Notes: generated from the letters alone by a model not told the origin. 64,000 nucleotides of DNA from G965197675 sp965197675 (GCA_965197675.1 OZ240221.1:2666001-2730000); one strand, 5' to 3'. Counted from the first letter of the stretch, positions 1-8,197 are shown. Program-made: numbers and translations.

Positions 1-1
1 C

Positions 2-229
2 TGCTGTGGGGCCGGCGGCGGGCATATGTGGCTGGAGGAGAGCGGCAAGGGGTCTCGCATAAACCACGTGAGGACTCAGCATGCCCTGGACACAGATGCC
101 GAGGTGATAGGGACATCATGTCCCTTCTGCCTCCAGATGTTCGAAGACGGCATACGGGTCAAGGAGAAAGAGGGCCAAGTAGAGGCCAAAGACCTGGTAG
201 AGCTCCTGGCGGAGTCTCTGGAAGAGTAG
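2..229 (+). CDS. CCG-domain iron-sulfur oxidoreductase, 3' end only
   Basis: The frame is open from the window edge and encodes the last 75 residues of a protein that starts outside the window. It begins with CCGAGGGHMW and about 30 residues later has TSCPFCLQMF. A Cys-Cys-Gly motif followed by a C-x2-C stretch is the hallmark of the cysteine-rich CCG domain of heterodisulfide reductase B-like, glycolate oxidase GlcF-like and electron-transfer-flavoprotein-associated Fe-S proteins, where it binds a noncubane [4Fe-4S] cluster. The C-terminus (KDLVELLAESLEE) is typical for the family. The specific redox partner cannot be told because the N-terminal ferredoxin part is missing. An ATG at 26 is internal, not the start. 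Confidence 0.85.
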   Translation, partial: CCGAGGGHMWLEESGKGSRINHVRTQHALDTDAEVIGTSCPFCLQMFEDGIRVKEKEGQVEAKDLVELLAESLEE

Positions 230-232
230 GCG

Positions 233-1927
233 TTAAGCCTTCTGAGCCCGGCTAAGCTGCAGTTTCAGATCGATAAGGCGCGGTAACACGCCGTAACGAC
301 TAATGCCCAAAAACTCTGAATAAAGTCGAGAGACTTCCCCTCTTCTGATGACACGTCCAATCGAGTGCGCCGCACGTCTTCGTTCACGTCTCAGTTCTTT
401 CAAAGCTTCAGGTAGATTGCGTAACACGAACTCTCTCTGCTCCTTATCAAGCGTCAAAGTCTCGCAGAAAATCTTAAAACTTTCTGATCCTAACATACAT
501 TCAAACTCCACCAGAGAGGGCTGCTTATTATTTTGATTCAGTTCTTTTCTGGTTGTATGCAAATCAAGCAGTCTTGGATCGTCTAATGACTTCTTGTTAT
601 CCAGCCACTTGTAACATGGTCTCCAAAACAGTTCGCATAAGACCTCTTCCGTAGCTATCCTTAGATGATCGAGAGCACTGCCGACATTTCCCAGTCTAGA
701 CGTATACCAGACCCTGTCCGCTTCCACCAGGCTCCGCTGGGCGCGCTCGGGTAGTTGATTCCATTGCTCCTCGCTAAAGAAGTATCTCTTGAGCCTCTGC
801 TCAGCCTTCTCATCTTCCTCTTTTCTTAGTTCATCTCTAAGTTCACTAGGCTCTAAGTTTGCTTCCAGCCACCCTTTAGCACTATTCCAATAGGAGAACG
901 CTTTTAATGCTTGGCCCTCACTGTCTCTTACCCATAGGTTAATGTCATATATACCGTACGGTATACCATCATCCTCGCGCGGCCAGTACTCGACAATGCG
1001 ATCGCAATAATTCAGCAGTTGTCGCCAATCATACTCGTAAGAACGAGAGGATTTTATCTCCTCGAATGTATCAACGGCCAATTGACAAAAAGAGTGATCA
1101 ATAAATTCATCGTACGACCCTAAAAATGAAGAGTATTCGGTTCCGCTATAGGAAGTACGTCGCTCTGTTTCTTCGACCACTGGCTCTTCTGGGTCGTCTG
1201 TTAATGTGTCGTTGGAGATTCGCAGAGACTCTGCATCCAAAAGACCTACGTACTGCACAAGACAGAAGGCAAAATGGTAGATTGCCTCCTCCCATTTTCC
1301 ATCCAGAGCATGAACTACAAATAGATTTCGTGAAATAACACTGTTCAAGCCTGCGAGTGAGTGAAAGTCCTCTATGTCTGGTTCATCGTGGATGGGGCCA
1401 AACATGCCTCCTTGGAACCGTTGAGGAGCACGCCAGGCCTCTTTAAAGGCTCTCCTGCTCTCTTCTGAGTAACCTTCCTCCACTCTTTGGAGTGAGAGTG
1501 CAAAGGCAGTCGCTACATATGAGTAATTAATGAGCTCATCAATCTTGTCAGAATCATCCACATCAGGCTCGTAAGGAACTCTGGTACATCCTTCGAGGTA
1601 GGAAAGGGCTTCCGAAGCCCAAGAAGAAACGTCATCTGGCAAAAAATCCTTTGTCGTGGCCTCATAAAGATGCCAGAACAAGTCCCTAGTCCGTTCATAA
1701 TCGCTTGGGTCTTCAGAGGCTGGTTGTTCAGAAATTACTGGAGTGGGTTCCTCACTCACTGTCTCTTCCGTTGCATCTCTAAGCGAATGTAGTAGCAGAG
1801 TTAGCTCTGCGATTGCTATGAAGCAATCATGTTTTTCTCCTGGATATTTTCTAATCAACTCGACAGCCTTTTGCAGAAGCTTATCAAGCCGAACATCATT
1901 GTTTATCTTCTCTGCCATCGTGTTCAT
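233..1927 (-). CDS. Large acidic helical protein of unknown function, possible HEPN-like C-terminus
   Basis: I do not recognise this 564-residue protein. It has no signal peptide or membrane segment. It is rich in Glu/Asp and predicted-helical stretches, with a low-complexity acidic linker near residues 55-75. Near the C-terminus a helical stretch (SALDHLRIATEEVLCELFW) is followed by a basic helix, LRRERRRAAHS, which contains R-x4-H, the spacing of HEPN ribonuclease active sites; this resemblance is an inference from one motif. The coding sequence looks more AT-rich than its neighbours, suggesting transfer. The start is the ATG at 1927 (a second ATG lies at 1918), and neither has a good ribosome-binding site. 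An IS5-family element begins only about 24 bp upstream, so the native promoter has probably been displaced. Confidence 0.75.
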   Translation of the reverse strand: MNTMAEKINNDVRLDKLLQKAVELIRKYPGEKHDCFIAIAELTLLLHSLRDATEETVSEEPTPVISEQPASEDPSDYERTRDLFWHLYEATTKDFLPDDVSSWASEALSYLEGCTRVPYEPDVDDSDKIDELINYSYVATAFALSLQRVEEGYSEESRRAFKEAWRAPQRFQGGMFGPIHDEPDIEDFHSLAGLNSVISRNLFVVHALDGKWEEAIYHFAFCLVQYVGLLDAESLRISNDTLTDDPEEPVVEETERRTSYSGTEYSSFLGSYDEFIDHSFCQLAVDTFEEIKSSRSYEYDWRQLLNYCDRIVEYWPREDDGIPYGIYDINLWVRDSEGQALKAFSYWNSAKGWLEANLEPSELRDELRKEEDEKAEQRLKRYFFSEEQWNQLPERAQRSLVEADRVWYTSRLGNVGSALDHLRIATEEVLCELFWRPCYKWLDNKKSLDDPRLLDLHTTRKELNQNNKQPSLVEFECMLGSESFKIFCETLTLDKEQREFVLRNLPEALKELRRERRRAAHSIGRVIRRGEVSRLYSEFLGISRYGVLPRLIDLKLQLSRAQKA

Positions 1928-1951
1928 AAAGTGATTGATCTTAAAGGCTAA

Positions 1952-2763
1952 GGCCTGTTAACACTAACGTAGTGCATCGATAATGAACCCGAATAGGATG
2001 AATCCCAGGAAGAGTACGTCGAGCTTGTCAAAGCGAGAGAAGATGCGGCGAAATCCCTTCAGCCGACGGAATAGCCGCTCGATTTCGTTGCGCTTCTTGT
2101 ATATCTCCCGGTCGTATTCCCAAGGGTCAATCCGGCTCTTCAGCGGCGGAACGACAAGTGTGAACCCCAGCGCTAACGCCAACTGGCGGGTCTCGTTTCC
2201 CTCGTATGCCCGGTCCATCAGCAGAGACGGGTTCCCATGCTGAGGCCCCAGATGGTGCAGCAGCTTGCGCCCTTCCGGCGCGTCGTGGGCCTGTCCTGGA
2301 GAGAGGGAAAAGGTTATAGCTGTTCGAGCATCCGCGGCAACCATATGAATCTTGGTGGTCCAGCCGCCGCGGGACTTGCCGATGGACTGGGGTCCGTTTT
2401 TTTTAACGCACCCGTGCCGTCGGGATGCACCTTGACGGTAGTGCTGTCCATCGAAACCGCCTCCAGCTTGATGCGCACCATCTGTTCCTTCTGGAGGTGT
2501 TCGAATATCCGGTCCAGTACGCCGCTCTTGGACCAGCGGTTCATGCGGGTGTAGATGGTATGCCAGTTGCCAAACCGGGCCGGCAACCCCCGCCATTTGC
2601 AACCATGCTCGGCGACGTACAAGATTGCGTTGAGCACTCGCAGGTTCGAAAGGCTGACATTGCCCCGCTGCACTGGGAGATGGGGCGCGATACGTTGAAA
2701 CTGGACTTCGGTTATTTCCATGCCAGAATTGTATCATAATTCAACTAATAGTGTTAACAGGCC
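1952..2763 (-). mobile_element. IS5-family insertion sequence, complete
   Basis: An 812-bp element is bounded by perfect 15-bp terminal inverted repeats: GGCCTGTTAACACTA at 1952-1966 and its reverse complement at 2749-2763. It holds one transposase gene on the minus strand, split over two frames. The flanks read CTAA on the left (1948-1951) and CTAG on the right (2764-2767), so a CTA or CTAR target duplication, as favoured by several IS5 groups, is likely; the exact terminal base is ambiguous by one position. Size, DDE motif layout and frameshift organisation fit the frameshifting IS5 subgroups. The element sits between an unknown gene and an intergenic region carrying R1 and R2 repeats. Confidence 0.9.
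1964..2721 (-). CDS. IS5-family DDE transposase, two frames joined by -1 frameshift
   Basis: The first frame starts at the ATG at 2721 (MEITEVQFQRIAPHLP) and carries the N-terminal DNA-binding region and the first catalytic Asp (SMDSTTVKVH). The second frame carries the second Asp (LLMDRAYEGNETR) and the Y-R-E-K signature (YKKRNEIERLFRRLK), ending at a TAG inside the left terminal repeat. The frames meet at a run of eight A residues on the coding strand (plus-strand T 2397-2404). A -1 slip there turns ...ALKKTDPS into ...VKKNGPQSIGKSRGG, restoring the conserved text. Homopolymer slippage is the normal expression mode in several IS5 subgroups, so this is probably a working transposase rather than a decayed one. 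Confidence 0.88.
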
Positions 2764-2860
2764 CTAGACCAAGTATATCAAACAGACGTAGGGGCGGTGG
2801 GGCCGACACGGTCAGCCTCCCCATACCCCTGTTCAAATCGAGGCGTGTCACTGAACCCTG

Positions 2861-2910
2861 TCTCGTTCAGAATGATAGGTGACATATCATTCCAGCGTTG
2901 TTGCGGTGAC
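2861..2910 (+). repeat. R1 dispersed repeat, copy A (diverged 3' half)
   Basis: It starts with TCTCGTTCAGAATGATAGGT followed by GACAT. The first 25 bases match copies near 22.6, 26.7 and 54.8 kb almost perfectly. The second half, which in the other copies reads about ACATAGAATAGCGTCA, has diverged. Confidence 0.7.
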
Positions 2911-2947
2911 GGCAGAGTACAACTCCGGATGGGGCATCAGGCTCCGA

Positions 2948-3043
2948 TTCAGGGGGAGTACGGATGGGGAGTCCCCCTCTGACGGGGTGCTCGAGGGGTG
3001 TCCCCTCGACTTCTAACAACGTACCTGGGCGGGTGTAGGGAGG
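2948..3043 (-). repeat. R2 dispersed double-hairpin repeat, copy E
   Basis: Read on the minus strand it follows the R2 pattern: CACCCGCCCAGGTA, then a G-run/C-run hairpin (GAGGGGACACCCCTC), then a second G/C-rich block (GTCAGAGGGGGACTCCCC). It is more diverged than the copies at 22.3 and 34.5 kb but keeps the order and spacing of elements. Confidence 0.6.
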
Positions 3044-3131
3044 GAAGAACCCCGTCAGCATCAAAACTTAAATGAAGGATCAAAGTGTCACCAATCTACT
3101 GGACGAGGGCAACCCCCACCTTTTGCGAATG

Positions 3132-3140
3132 TGATATAAT
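3132..3140 (+). promoter_or_regulatory. Extended -10 promoter element of the ureohydrolase operon
   Basis: TGATATAAT is a perfect extended -10 (TG-n-TATAAT). No good -35 is visible, as expected for an extended -10 promoter. Transcription would begin near 3147. That lies downstream of the first in-frame ATG (3085) and upstream of the GTG at 3175, so it argues for the GTG as the start of the first gene. Confidence 0.55.
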
Positions 3141-3174
3141 CCGGGTCGTCCCAAATAGACCGCCGAGGACTGTC

Positions 3175-4152
3175 GTGTACAAAAGAGACCTTCTCCCCTC
3201 CTTTGCCGGAATCAATACATTCGCACGCGCCCCTCATGGCGCCATCGATGATCTGAAGTCCGGCGACGTAGCTCTGGCAGGAGTGACCCACGACGGCACC
3301 TCCAGCTCTCGGCAGGGGGTGCGGAAAGGCCCCAAGGGCATCCGTGAGGCCAGCGTAGATTTCATATATGAGCTTCAGGCCTCCTCATCCAAGTCCCTCA
3401 TCGACGTCGTCAGCGGCCGCACCCTGCACATGCCATCAGAGCTCAAGCTGGTGGACATGGGCGATCTCCAAATCTACCCCATGGACTTGAACAAGACCCT
3501 GGACGTGTGTCGCAAGACTATCTCCGACATAATCGGCAAGGGCGCCTTTCCCGTCGTTCTCGGCGGCGACCACTTCATCACCTATCCACTTCTCCAAGGT
3601 TTCGCGAAAGCCATAGAGGGAAAAGTGGGCCTGATCCAGCTCTCCAGCCAGATCGACCTGGCCGAAGAGGACGTTGTCTGGGGAAAGAGCTGGCATGGCT
3701 CCACCTTGCGTCGCATCGTAGAGAGCGGAAGCGTGGACAGCAAGAACATAGCCTTCGTTGGGACGCAGGGATACATATCTTCCAGGGAGTGGGACTTCGC
3801 TCAGTCGCAGGACATGACCATCATCACCGCCGATTCCGCCAAGCAGGAAGGCGCCGAATCCATAGCCGAAAAAGCATTGGCAATCGCTGGTGACGGCTGC
3901 GATACCATCTACGTCAGCCTGGACATCGACGTGGTAGATGGAGGGTACGCATCGGGGACAGGTGAGCTTTCTATAGGAGGATTAACACCCATCGAGCTGC
4001 TGGACCTCATGCGTGAGCTATCGAAGTCGAACAAGATAGGAGCGTTGGACGTGGTGGAGGTAGCACCAGAGTTGGACGTGCGCGGCAGGTCCGAGCGACT
4101 GGCCGCCGAGGCCGTCATCGAGCTTATAGCTCCCATGGTGTTCAGCCCCTAG
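3175..4152 (+). CDS. Ureohydrolase-superfamily paralog 1, degenerate metal site
   Basis: The protein has the arginase/agmatinase fold, whose active members hydrolyse guanidino groups to urea with a binuclear Mn or Ni centre. Seen: GGDH at residues 130-133 and SLDIDVVD at 248-255 are kept. The central D-A-H-x-D motif reads SSQID (157-161), so two ligands (Asp and His) are lost and only the last Asp stays. It is probably a non-catalytic subunit. The start is the GTG at 3175 (325 aa): it follows GAGGA, lies just downstream of the extended -10, and gives an N-terminus matching the paralogs. An in-frame ATG at 3085 would add 30 residues but precedes the promoter. First gene of a five-gene operon; 17 bp to the next. 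Confidence 0.87.
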   Translation: MYKRDLLPSFAGINTFARAPHGAIDDLKSGDVALAGVTHDGTSSSRQGVRKGPKGIREASVDFIYELQASSSKSLIDVVSGRTLHMPSELKLVDMGDLQIYPMDLNKTLDVCRKTISDIIGKGAFPVVLGGDHFITYPLLQGFAKAIEGKVGLIQLSSQIDLAEEDVVWGKSWHGSTLRRIVESGSVDSKNIAFVGTQGYISSREWDFAQSQDMTIITADSAKQEGAESIAEKALAIAGDGCDTIYVSLDIDVVDGGYASGTGELSIGGLTPIELLDLMRELSKSNKIGALDVVEVAPELDVRGRSERLAAEAVIELIAPMVFSP

Positions 4153-4169
4153 TTCACTGATTCTGCAAC

Positions 4170-5159
4170 ATGACATCCCAGGTTCAACATCTGCATTCCA
4201 ACACCCCCGGTATACTGACCTTTATGGGGCTGCCTGAAGGCGACTTGGAGCATCTGAAAGAAGGGATGGTAGCCGTCGCCGGAGTCTCCTATGATCTATC
4301 CTGTACCTCTCGCATAGGCTCCAGGTTCGGCCCTCGAACCTACAGGGACACCTCCCAATATTACACCAACGCCTTCCAGATCGATGATCTCGTAGAGGTC
4401 ACCACCGGCGACGGCCTCAAGAAGTCCCAACGCATCAATATGATAGACATCGGTGATCTAAACGTTTTTCCCTTGGATTGGCCGCGCAGTGAAGCAATCC
4501 TTCGTGAGTCCATGTGCAAAATCGCCAGTACCGGGGCAATCCCCGTGATCCTGGGCGGTGATCACTTCATCACCTATCCTCTGGCCCTCGGTTACGCAGA
4601 CGCCATTCGAGAACGCACTGGACGGAACACCGGCTACATTCAGTTCTCGAGCCAATTGGACCTGGGAGACGAAGACCCTGTGTGGGGAAGAGTGTGGAGG
4701 GGCGCTACCGCCCGTCGAATTCTGGACTCCGGGGTGATCTCCTCTCGAAACATGGTCTGGGTAGGCGCCAACGGCTACCTCCGACAGGAAGAGTGGGACC
4801 TGGCCCAAGAGCGAGAGCTGTCTGTATTCACTCTGAAGGATATACGGCAGCAGGGAATTCTGGAAGTGGTAGAGAGGGCTGCAGAGATAGCAGGAGAAGG
4901 CTGTCAGTCCATATACGTCAGCGTGGATTTCGACGTGTTAGATGGTGGATACGTCTCCGCCACCGGTTCTCCCAGGTTCGACGGCGTGGCCAATACCGAG
5001 CTGCTGAGGGCCATGGACCTGCTGCGTCGTACCAAGGCAGGCGCTTTAGACGTGGTGGGAATGAATCCCACGGTCAACATGAAGTCAGCAACTGGACAAC
5101 GATTCGGAACATGGTTAATAGCTAGGTATCTCATGGGTTCCGTGCTATCACCTCCTTAG
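4170..5159 (+). CDS. Ureohydrolase-superfamily paralog 2, degenerate metal site
   Basis: This 329-residue arginase/agmatinase-superfamily protein keeps GGDH (129-132) and SVDFDVLD (251-258). The central metal motif is SSQLD (160-164), the same replacement as in paralog 1, and it is followed by a shared V-W-G-x-x-W-x-G-A/S-T block. The substitution is therefore inherited and maintained, not random decay. The reading frame is intact and long, which argues for a functional but probably non-catalytic subunit. It starts at the ATG at 4170 with only a weak ribosome-binding site, consistent with coupling to the preceding gene. 18 bp separate it from paralog 3. Confidence 0.88.
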   Translation: MTSQVQHLHSNTPGILTFMGLPEGDLEHLKEGMVAVAGVSYDLSCTSRIGSRFGPRTYRDTSQYYTNAFQIDDLVEVTTGDGLKKSQRINMIDIGDLNVFPLDWPRSEAILRESMCKIASTGAIPVILGGDHFITYPLALGYADAIRERTGRNTGYIQFSSQLDLGDEDPVWGRVWRGATARRILDSGVISSRNMVWVGANGYLRQEEWDLAQERELSVFTLKDIRQQGILEVVERAAEIAGEGCQSIYVSVDFDVLDGGYVSATGSPRFDGVANTELLRAMDLLRRTKAGALDVVGMNPTVNMKSATGQRFGTWLIARYLMGSVLSPP

Positions 5160-5177
5160 AATGGAGAGTTAAGCAAC

Positions 5178-6146
5178 TTGTCAATCTTCACTGAACCTCC
5201 TACATACCTGGGAGCGCCTAGAGTCGATCTCGATGCTATAAAGCCCGGTATGACCGTCATCAGCGGCGCCCCACACAGCATGAGGGAACGGTTCGGGGAG
5301 CGTTTCGGTCCCAAGGGGATCAGGGAGCACTCTATAAGCATAGCCGACAGGCTGCGAAACACCTGGGAGGACGGCATCATAGACGTCTCAACAGGCAAGA
5401 AGCTGACACCCCTTGACGAGAACAAGTTGGTGGATATCGGCGACCTGAACATCTATCCCGCCGATGTTATGAAAACCACCGAGGGAATTGCCGGGGGTGT
5501 GAGCGACGTTGTGCGGCGGGGCGGATTCTCGGTGTGTTTGGGAGGCGACCACTACACAGGATACCCCTCCTGTCTGGGCTACACCAGGGCCGTGACTGAG
5601 TCCAAGCCTAACGCTAAAGTTGGCTACATCCACATCGACGGACATCTGGACTTCGCCGATAGCTATCCCTCCCTGGGCAAATACATGAATGGCACCAACG
5701 CTAGAAGAATCTCAGAGCTAGATCCCATAGTCCAAAGCAGCATGGTTTGGATAGGCATCCAGGGACCCTGCTATCTAGGGCAGGTGGAGTATATCCGCAG
5801 AATGGGAGGAACTATCTTCACCAGCGAGGACATTGCTGAGTTGGGCCCAGAAGAGGTGGGGCGCAGAGCCGGCGAGTTGGCCATCAAAGGCTGTGACTTC
5901 ATATACATGAGCTTCGACATAGACGTCATAGATGCCGGTTTCTCCGACGGCACCGGCTCGGTAACTATGGGCGCCATGACACCGATGACTTTGTTCAAGA
6001 TCCTGGAACCCTTATCCCAGTACCCTATCGGCTCCATGGACCTTGTCGAGACTGCACCAGCCCTGGACGCTACCAACAGAACTTCCAGATATGCTGCCGA
6101 GGCCTTATTGAGGCTGATCGCACCTAGAATCTTCCAAGTCCACTGA
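5178..6146 (+). CDS. Ureohydrolase-superfamily paralog 3, intact metal site
   Basis: In this 322-residue member of the arginase/agmatinase superfamily all six canonical metal ligands are visible: His125 in GGDH, Asp154/His156/Asp158 in DGHLD, and Asp247/Asp249 in SFDID. It is therefore expected to be a catalytic guanidino-group hydrolase. The substrate is unknown. The block TTEGIAGGV...GGFSVCLGGDHYTGYPS is nearly shared with paralog 5, marking these two as one subgroup. The start is a TTG at 5178 with GGAGAG nine bases upstream. No urease, carbamate kinase or nickel chaperone gene is nearby to fix the pathway. Confidence 0.9.
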   Translation: MSIFTEPPTYLGAPRVDLDAIKPGMTVISGAPHSMRERFGERFGPKGIREHSISIADRLRNTWEDGIIDVSTGKKLTPLDENKLVDIGDLNIYPADVMKTTEGIAGGVSDVVRRGGFSVCLGGDHYTGYPSCLGYTRAVTESKPNAKVGYIHIDGHLDFADSYPSLGKYMNGTNARRISELDPIVQSSMVWIGIQGPCYLGQVEYIRRMGGTIFTSEDIAELGPEEVGRRAGELAIKGCDFIYMSFDIDVIDAGFSDGTGSVTMGAMTPMTLFKILEPLSQYPIGSMDLVETAPALDATNRTSRYAAEALLRLIAPRIFQVH

Positions 6147-6163
6147 TATAGCTAGGATATGAA

Positions 6164-7171
6164 ATGCCATTAAGGACAATACCCCCACCCAAGACTGGCG
6201 GTATTCTGACCTTCAGCGGTGCCCCGAGGGGTACTATAGAAGACTTACAGCCTGGTATGGTGGGAGTCTTCGGTGTGCCGTTCGATCTGTCTTCTTCAGC
6301 CAAGATAGGCGCCCGGTTCGGCCCTAGAGCCTTCAGAGAGGCCTCCACCTATTACTATCCCCACACGGCCGTCGGAGGCGGCGTATTCGAAGTCGATACA
6401 AAGGAGAGGGTTAACGCCGACCTCGCCAGACCTAAAATTAGAGACCTGGGGGATGTGTCAGTCGTCCACACAGATTGGGCCGAGACCTCCTCCAGAATCA
6501 GCGAACGGATAAGTCGGATCGTTCTCAAAGGTACCTCACCTGTAGCCATGGGCGGAGACCACCTGATTACCCTGCCGCTACTCCAAGGCTATAAGGACGC
6601 CCTAATACGGCAAGGAGCCAAGCGAATAGGCTACATCCAGTTTTCCAGCAGATTGGACTTGGGTGATAAGGACCCCCTTTGGGGTGACGTGTGGGGAGGG
6701 TCCACTGCTCGTCAGATCATAGATTCGGGAATTGTCAGTCCCGAAAACATAGTTTGGATAGGAATAAATCGCTATGTCCGCTCCGAGGAATGGAGAGCAG
6801 CCCAGAAGCTGGGCGCCAAGATATTCACCACTGAAGACGTTCGTAGAATGGGTATCCATGAGGTCACAGCCCGAGCGATGGAGATCGCAGGTAAAGGTTG
6901 CGATTCTACATATATCAGCACAGACCTGAGCGTGGTCGATGGAGCACTCTTGGCAGGAACCGATACGCCCCGCTTCGACGGCCTCAGAAATGTGGACCTT
7001 TGGATAGCCATGGACATGCTCACCAGAGAAAAGGCGGGAGCTATGGATATGTGCGGCCTCAATCCCCTGGCGGAGATCGTGGGTCTTGGCGAGACCGGTC
7101 AGCGGTTCGGAGTGCATCTCGCTCTCAAGTTCATCCATCCTAAGATCGGAAGCATTGAGGTGAGGCCTTGA
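6164..7171 (+). CDS. Ureohydrolase-superfamily paralog 4, most degenerate metal site
   Basis: This 335-residue arginase/agmatinase-superfamily protein keeps GGDH (130-133). The middle motif is SSRLD (161-165) and the last metal motif is STDLSVVD (252-259), where the second Asp of D-x-D has become Ser. Three of six ligands are thus gone, so catalysis by the usual mechanism is very unlikely. It shares the SSxLDLGD...W-G-x-V-W block with paralogs 1 and 2. It starts at the ATG at 6164 preceded by AGGA. It ends at a TGA overlapping the TTG start of paralog 5 (TTGA), so the two are translationally coupled, pairing an inactive with an active type. Confidence 0.88.
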   Translation: MPLRTIPPPKTGGILTFSGAPRGTIEDLQPGMVGVFGVPFDLSSSAKIGARFGPRAFREASTYYYPHTAVGGGVFEVDTKERVNADLARPKIRDLGDVSVVHTDWAETSSRISERISRIVLKGTSPVAMGGDHLITLPLLQGYKDALIRQGAKRIGYIQFSSRLDLGDKDPLWGDVWGGSTARQIIDSGIVSPENIVWIGINRYVRSEEWRAAQKLGAKIFTTEDVRRMGIHEVTARAMEIAGKGCDSTYISTDLSVVDGALLAGTDTPRFDGLRNVDLWIAMDMLTREKAGAMDMCGLNPLAEIVGLGETGQRFGVHLALKFIHPKIGSIEVRP

Positions 7172-8163
7172 CTCAAAGACATCCCTTCGGCAGTAACATA
7201 GGGGCGGCCACCTTTCTCAACTCACCCCACGTGGACCTGGACGCCATCAAACCCCGCACGGTGGTCATCGGCGGCGCCCCCCACGATAGCACTCACACCA
7301 GCCGATTCGGAGCTAGAATGGGGCCTCGGGGAATCCGAGAAGGCTCAACGGGCTTTGCGACCAGGCTGGCCAACGCCTCAGAAGAGGGCCTCATCGATCT
7401 CACAACCGGTAATCGATACCAGATTCCCTCGCACACCAACCTGGTCGACGTCGGCGACTACAACGTCTATCCCTCGGACGTCATGAGGACTACAGAGGGC
7501 ATTGCTGGAGGCGTGGCCGAAGCAGTGAGGAGGGGAGGGTTCTCGGTGTGCCTGGGAGGCGACCACTACATAGGCTATCCCTCTTGCCTGGGCTACACCA
7601 GAGCCATTTCCGAGATTAAGAAGGACGTCAAAATAGGCTACATTCACATCGACGGCCATCTGGACTTTCGCTACGATACGGCTGTCTGGGGCAAGTACAA
7701 TCACGGCACCAACGCACGTCGCATCTCCGAGCTGGACCCAATAAGCCTGACCAACATGGTATGGATCGGGGTCCAGGGTTGGATGGAGGAGGAGCAGGTC
7801 TATTCCATCGAGCGGCTCGGAGGATTGATGTTCACCGCGGAGGACGTTCACAAGATTGGACCAAAAGAGGTGGCGCGAAGAGCCGGTGAAAGGGCCAGCG
7901 CCGGCTGCGACTACGTTTATATGTCGGTCGACATCGACTTCATAGATACGGGCTTCTTCAACGCTACGGGCTCGGTGGTGAACGACGCAATAACGCCTCA
8001 GATAATGGCCACCATTCTGCGAGAGCTGTCCAACTACCCGATAGGCGCCATGGACTTCGTGGAGGTGTCACCCAGAATAGATACCACGGAGCGCTCTATG
8101 ATCATCTCCACTGAGCTCCTGCTCTCCATCCTCGCCCCCAAGATCTTCGACCTGAAATCTTGA
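7168..8163 (+). CDS. Ureohydrolase-superfamily paralog 5, intact metal site
   Basis: This 331-residue arginase/agmatinase-superfamily enzyme has all six metal ligands: His133 (GGDH), Asp162/His164/Asp166 (DGHLD) and Asp255/Asp257 (SVDID). It is the closest relative of paralog 3 in the array. It starts at a TTG (7168) that overlaps the stop of paralog 4 and lacks its own ribosome-binding site, implying coupled synthesis. Last gene of the operon; no obvious terminator follows. The likely role is catalytic subunit of a guanidino-compound hydrolase whose other subunits are the ligand-poor paralogs. The substrate (agmatine, guanidine, a biguanide or another compound) cannot be read from sequence. 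Confidence 0.9.
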   Translation: MTQRHPFGSNIGAATFLNSPHVDLDAIKPRTVVIGGAPHDSTHTSRFGARMGPRGIREGSTGFATRLANASEEGLIDLTTGNRYQIPSHTNLVDVGDYNVYPSDVMRTTEGIAGGVAEAVRRGGFSVCLGGDHYIGYPSCLGYTRAISEIKKDVKIGYIHIDGHLDFRYDTAVWGKYNHGTNARRISELDPISLTNMVWIGVQGWMEEEQVYSIERLGGLMFTAEDVHKIGPKEVARRAGERASAGCDYVYMSVDIDFIDTGFFNATGSVVNDAITPQIMATILRELSNYPIGAMDFVEVSPRIDTTERSMIISTELLLSILAPKIFDLKS

Positions 8164-8197
8164 TGTATAACGTATTAGCGAATAAACAGACCTACTA

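Larger units (their letters stand above)
2764..3131. other. Intergenic region with R1 and R2 repeats
   Basis: No credible gene is seen here. The stretch between the IS right end and the ureohydrolase operon is filled largely by one copy of repeat R1 (about 2861-2910, plus strand) and one of repeat R2 (about 2948-3043, minus strand). The short open frames across it do not resemble any family. Confidence 0.7.

Noticed and set aside
2764..3174. Possible guanidine riboswitch upstream of the ureohydrolases
   Set aside because: I looked for conserved guanidine-I/II/III motifs and found only R1 and R2 repeats; the R2 hairpins also occur next to unrelated genes, and the predicted transcript starts downstream of them.
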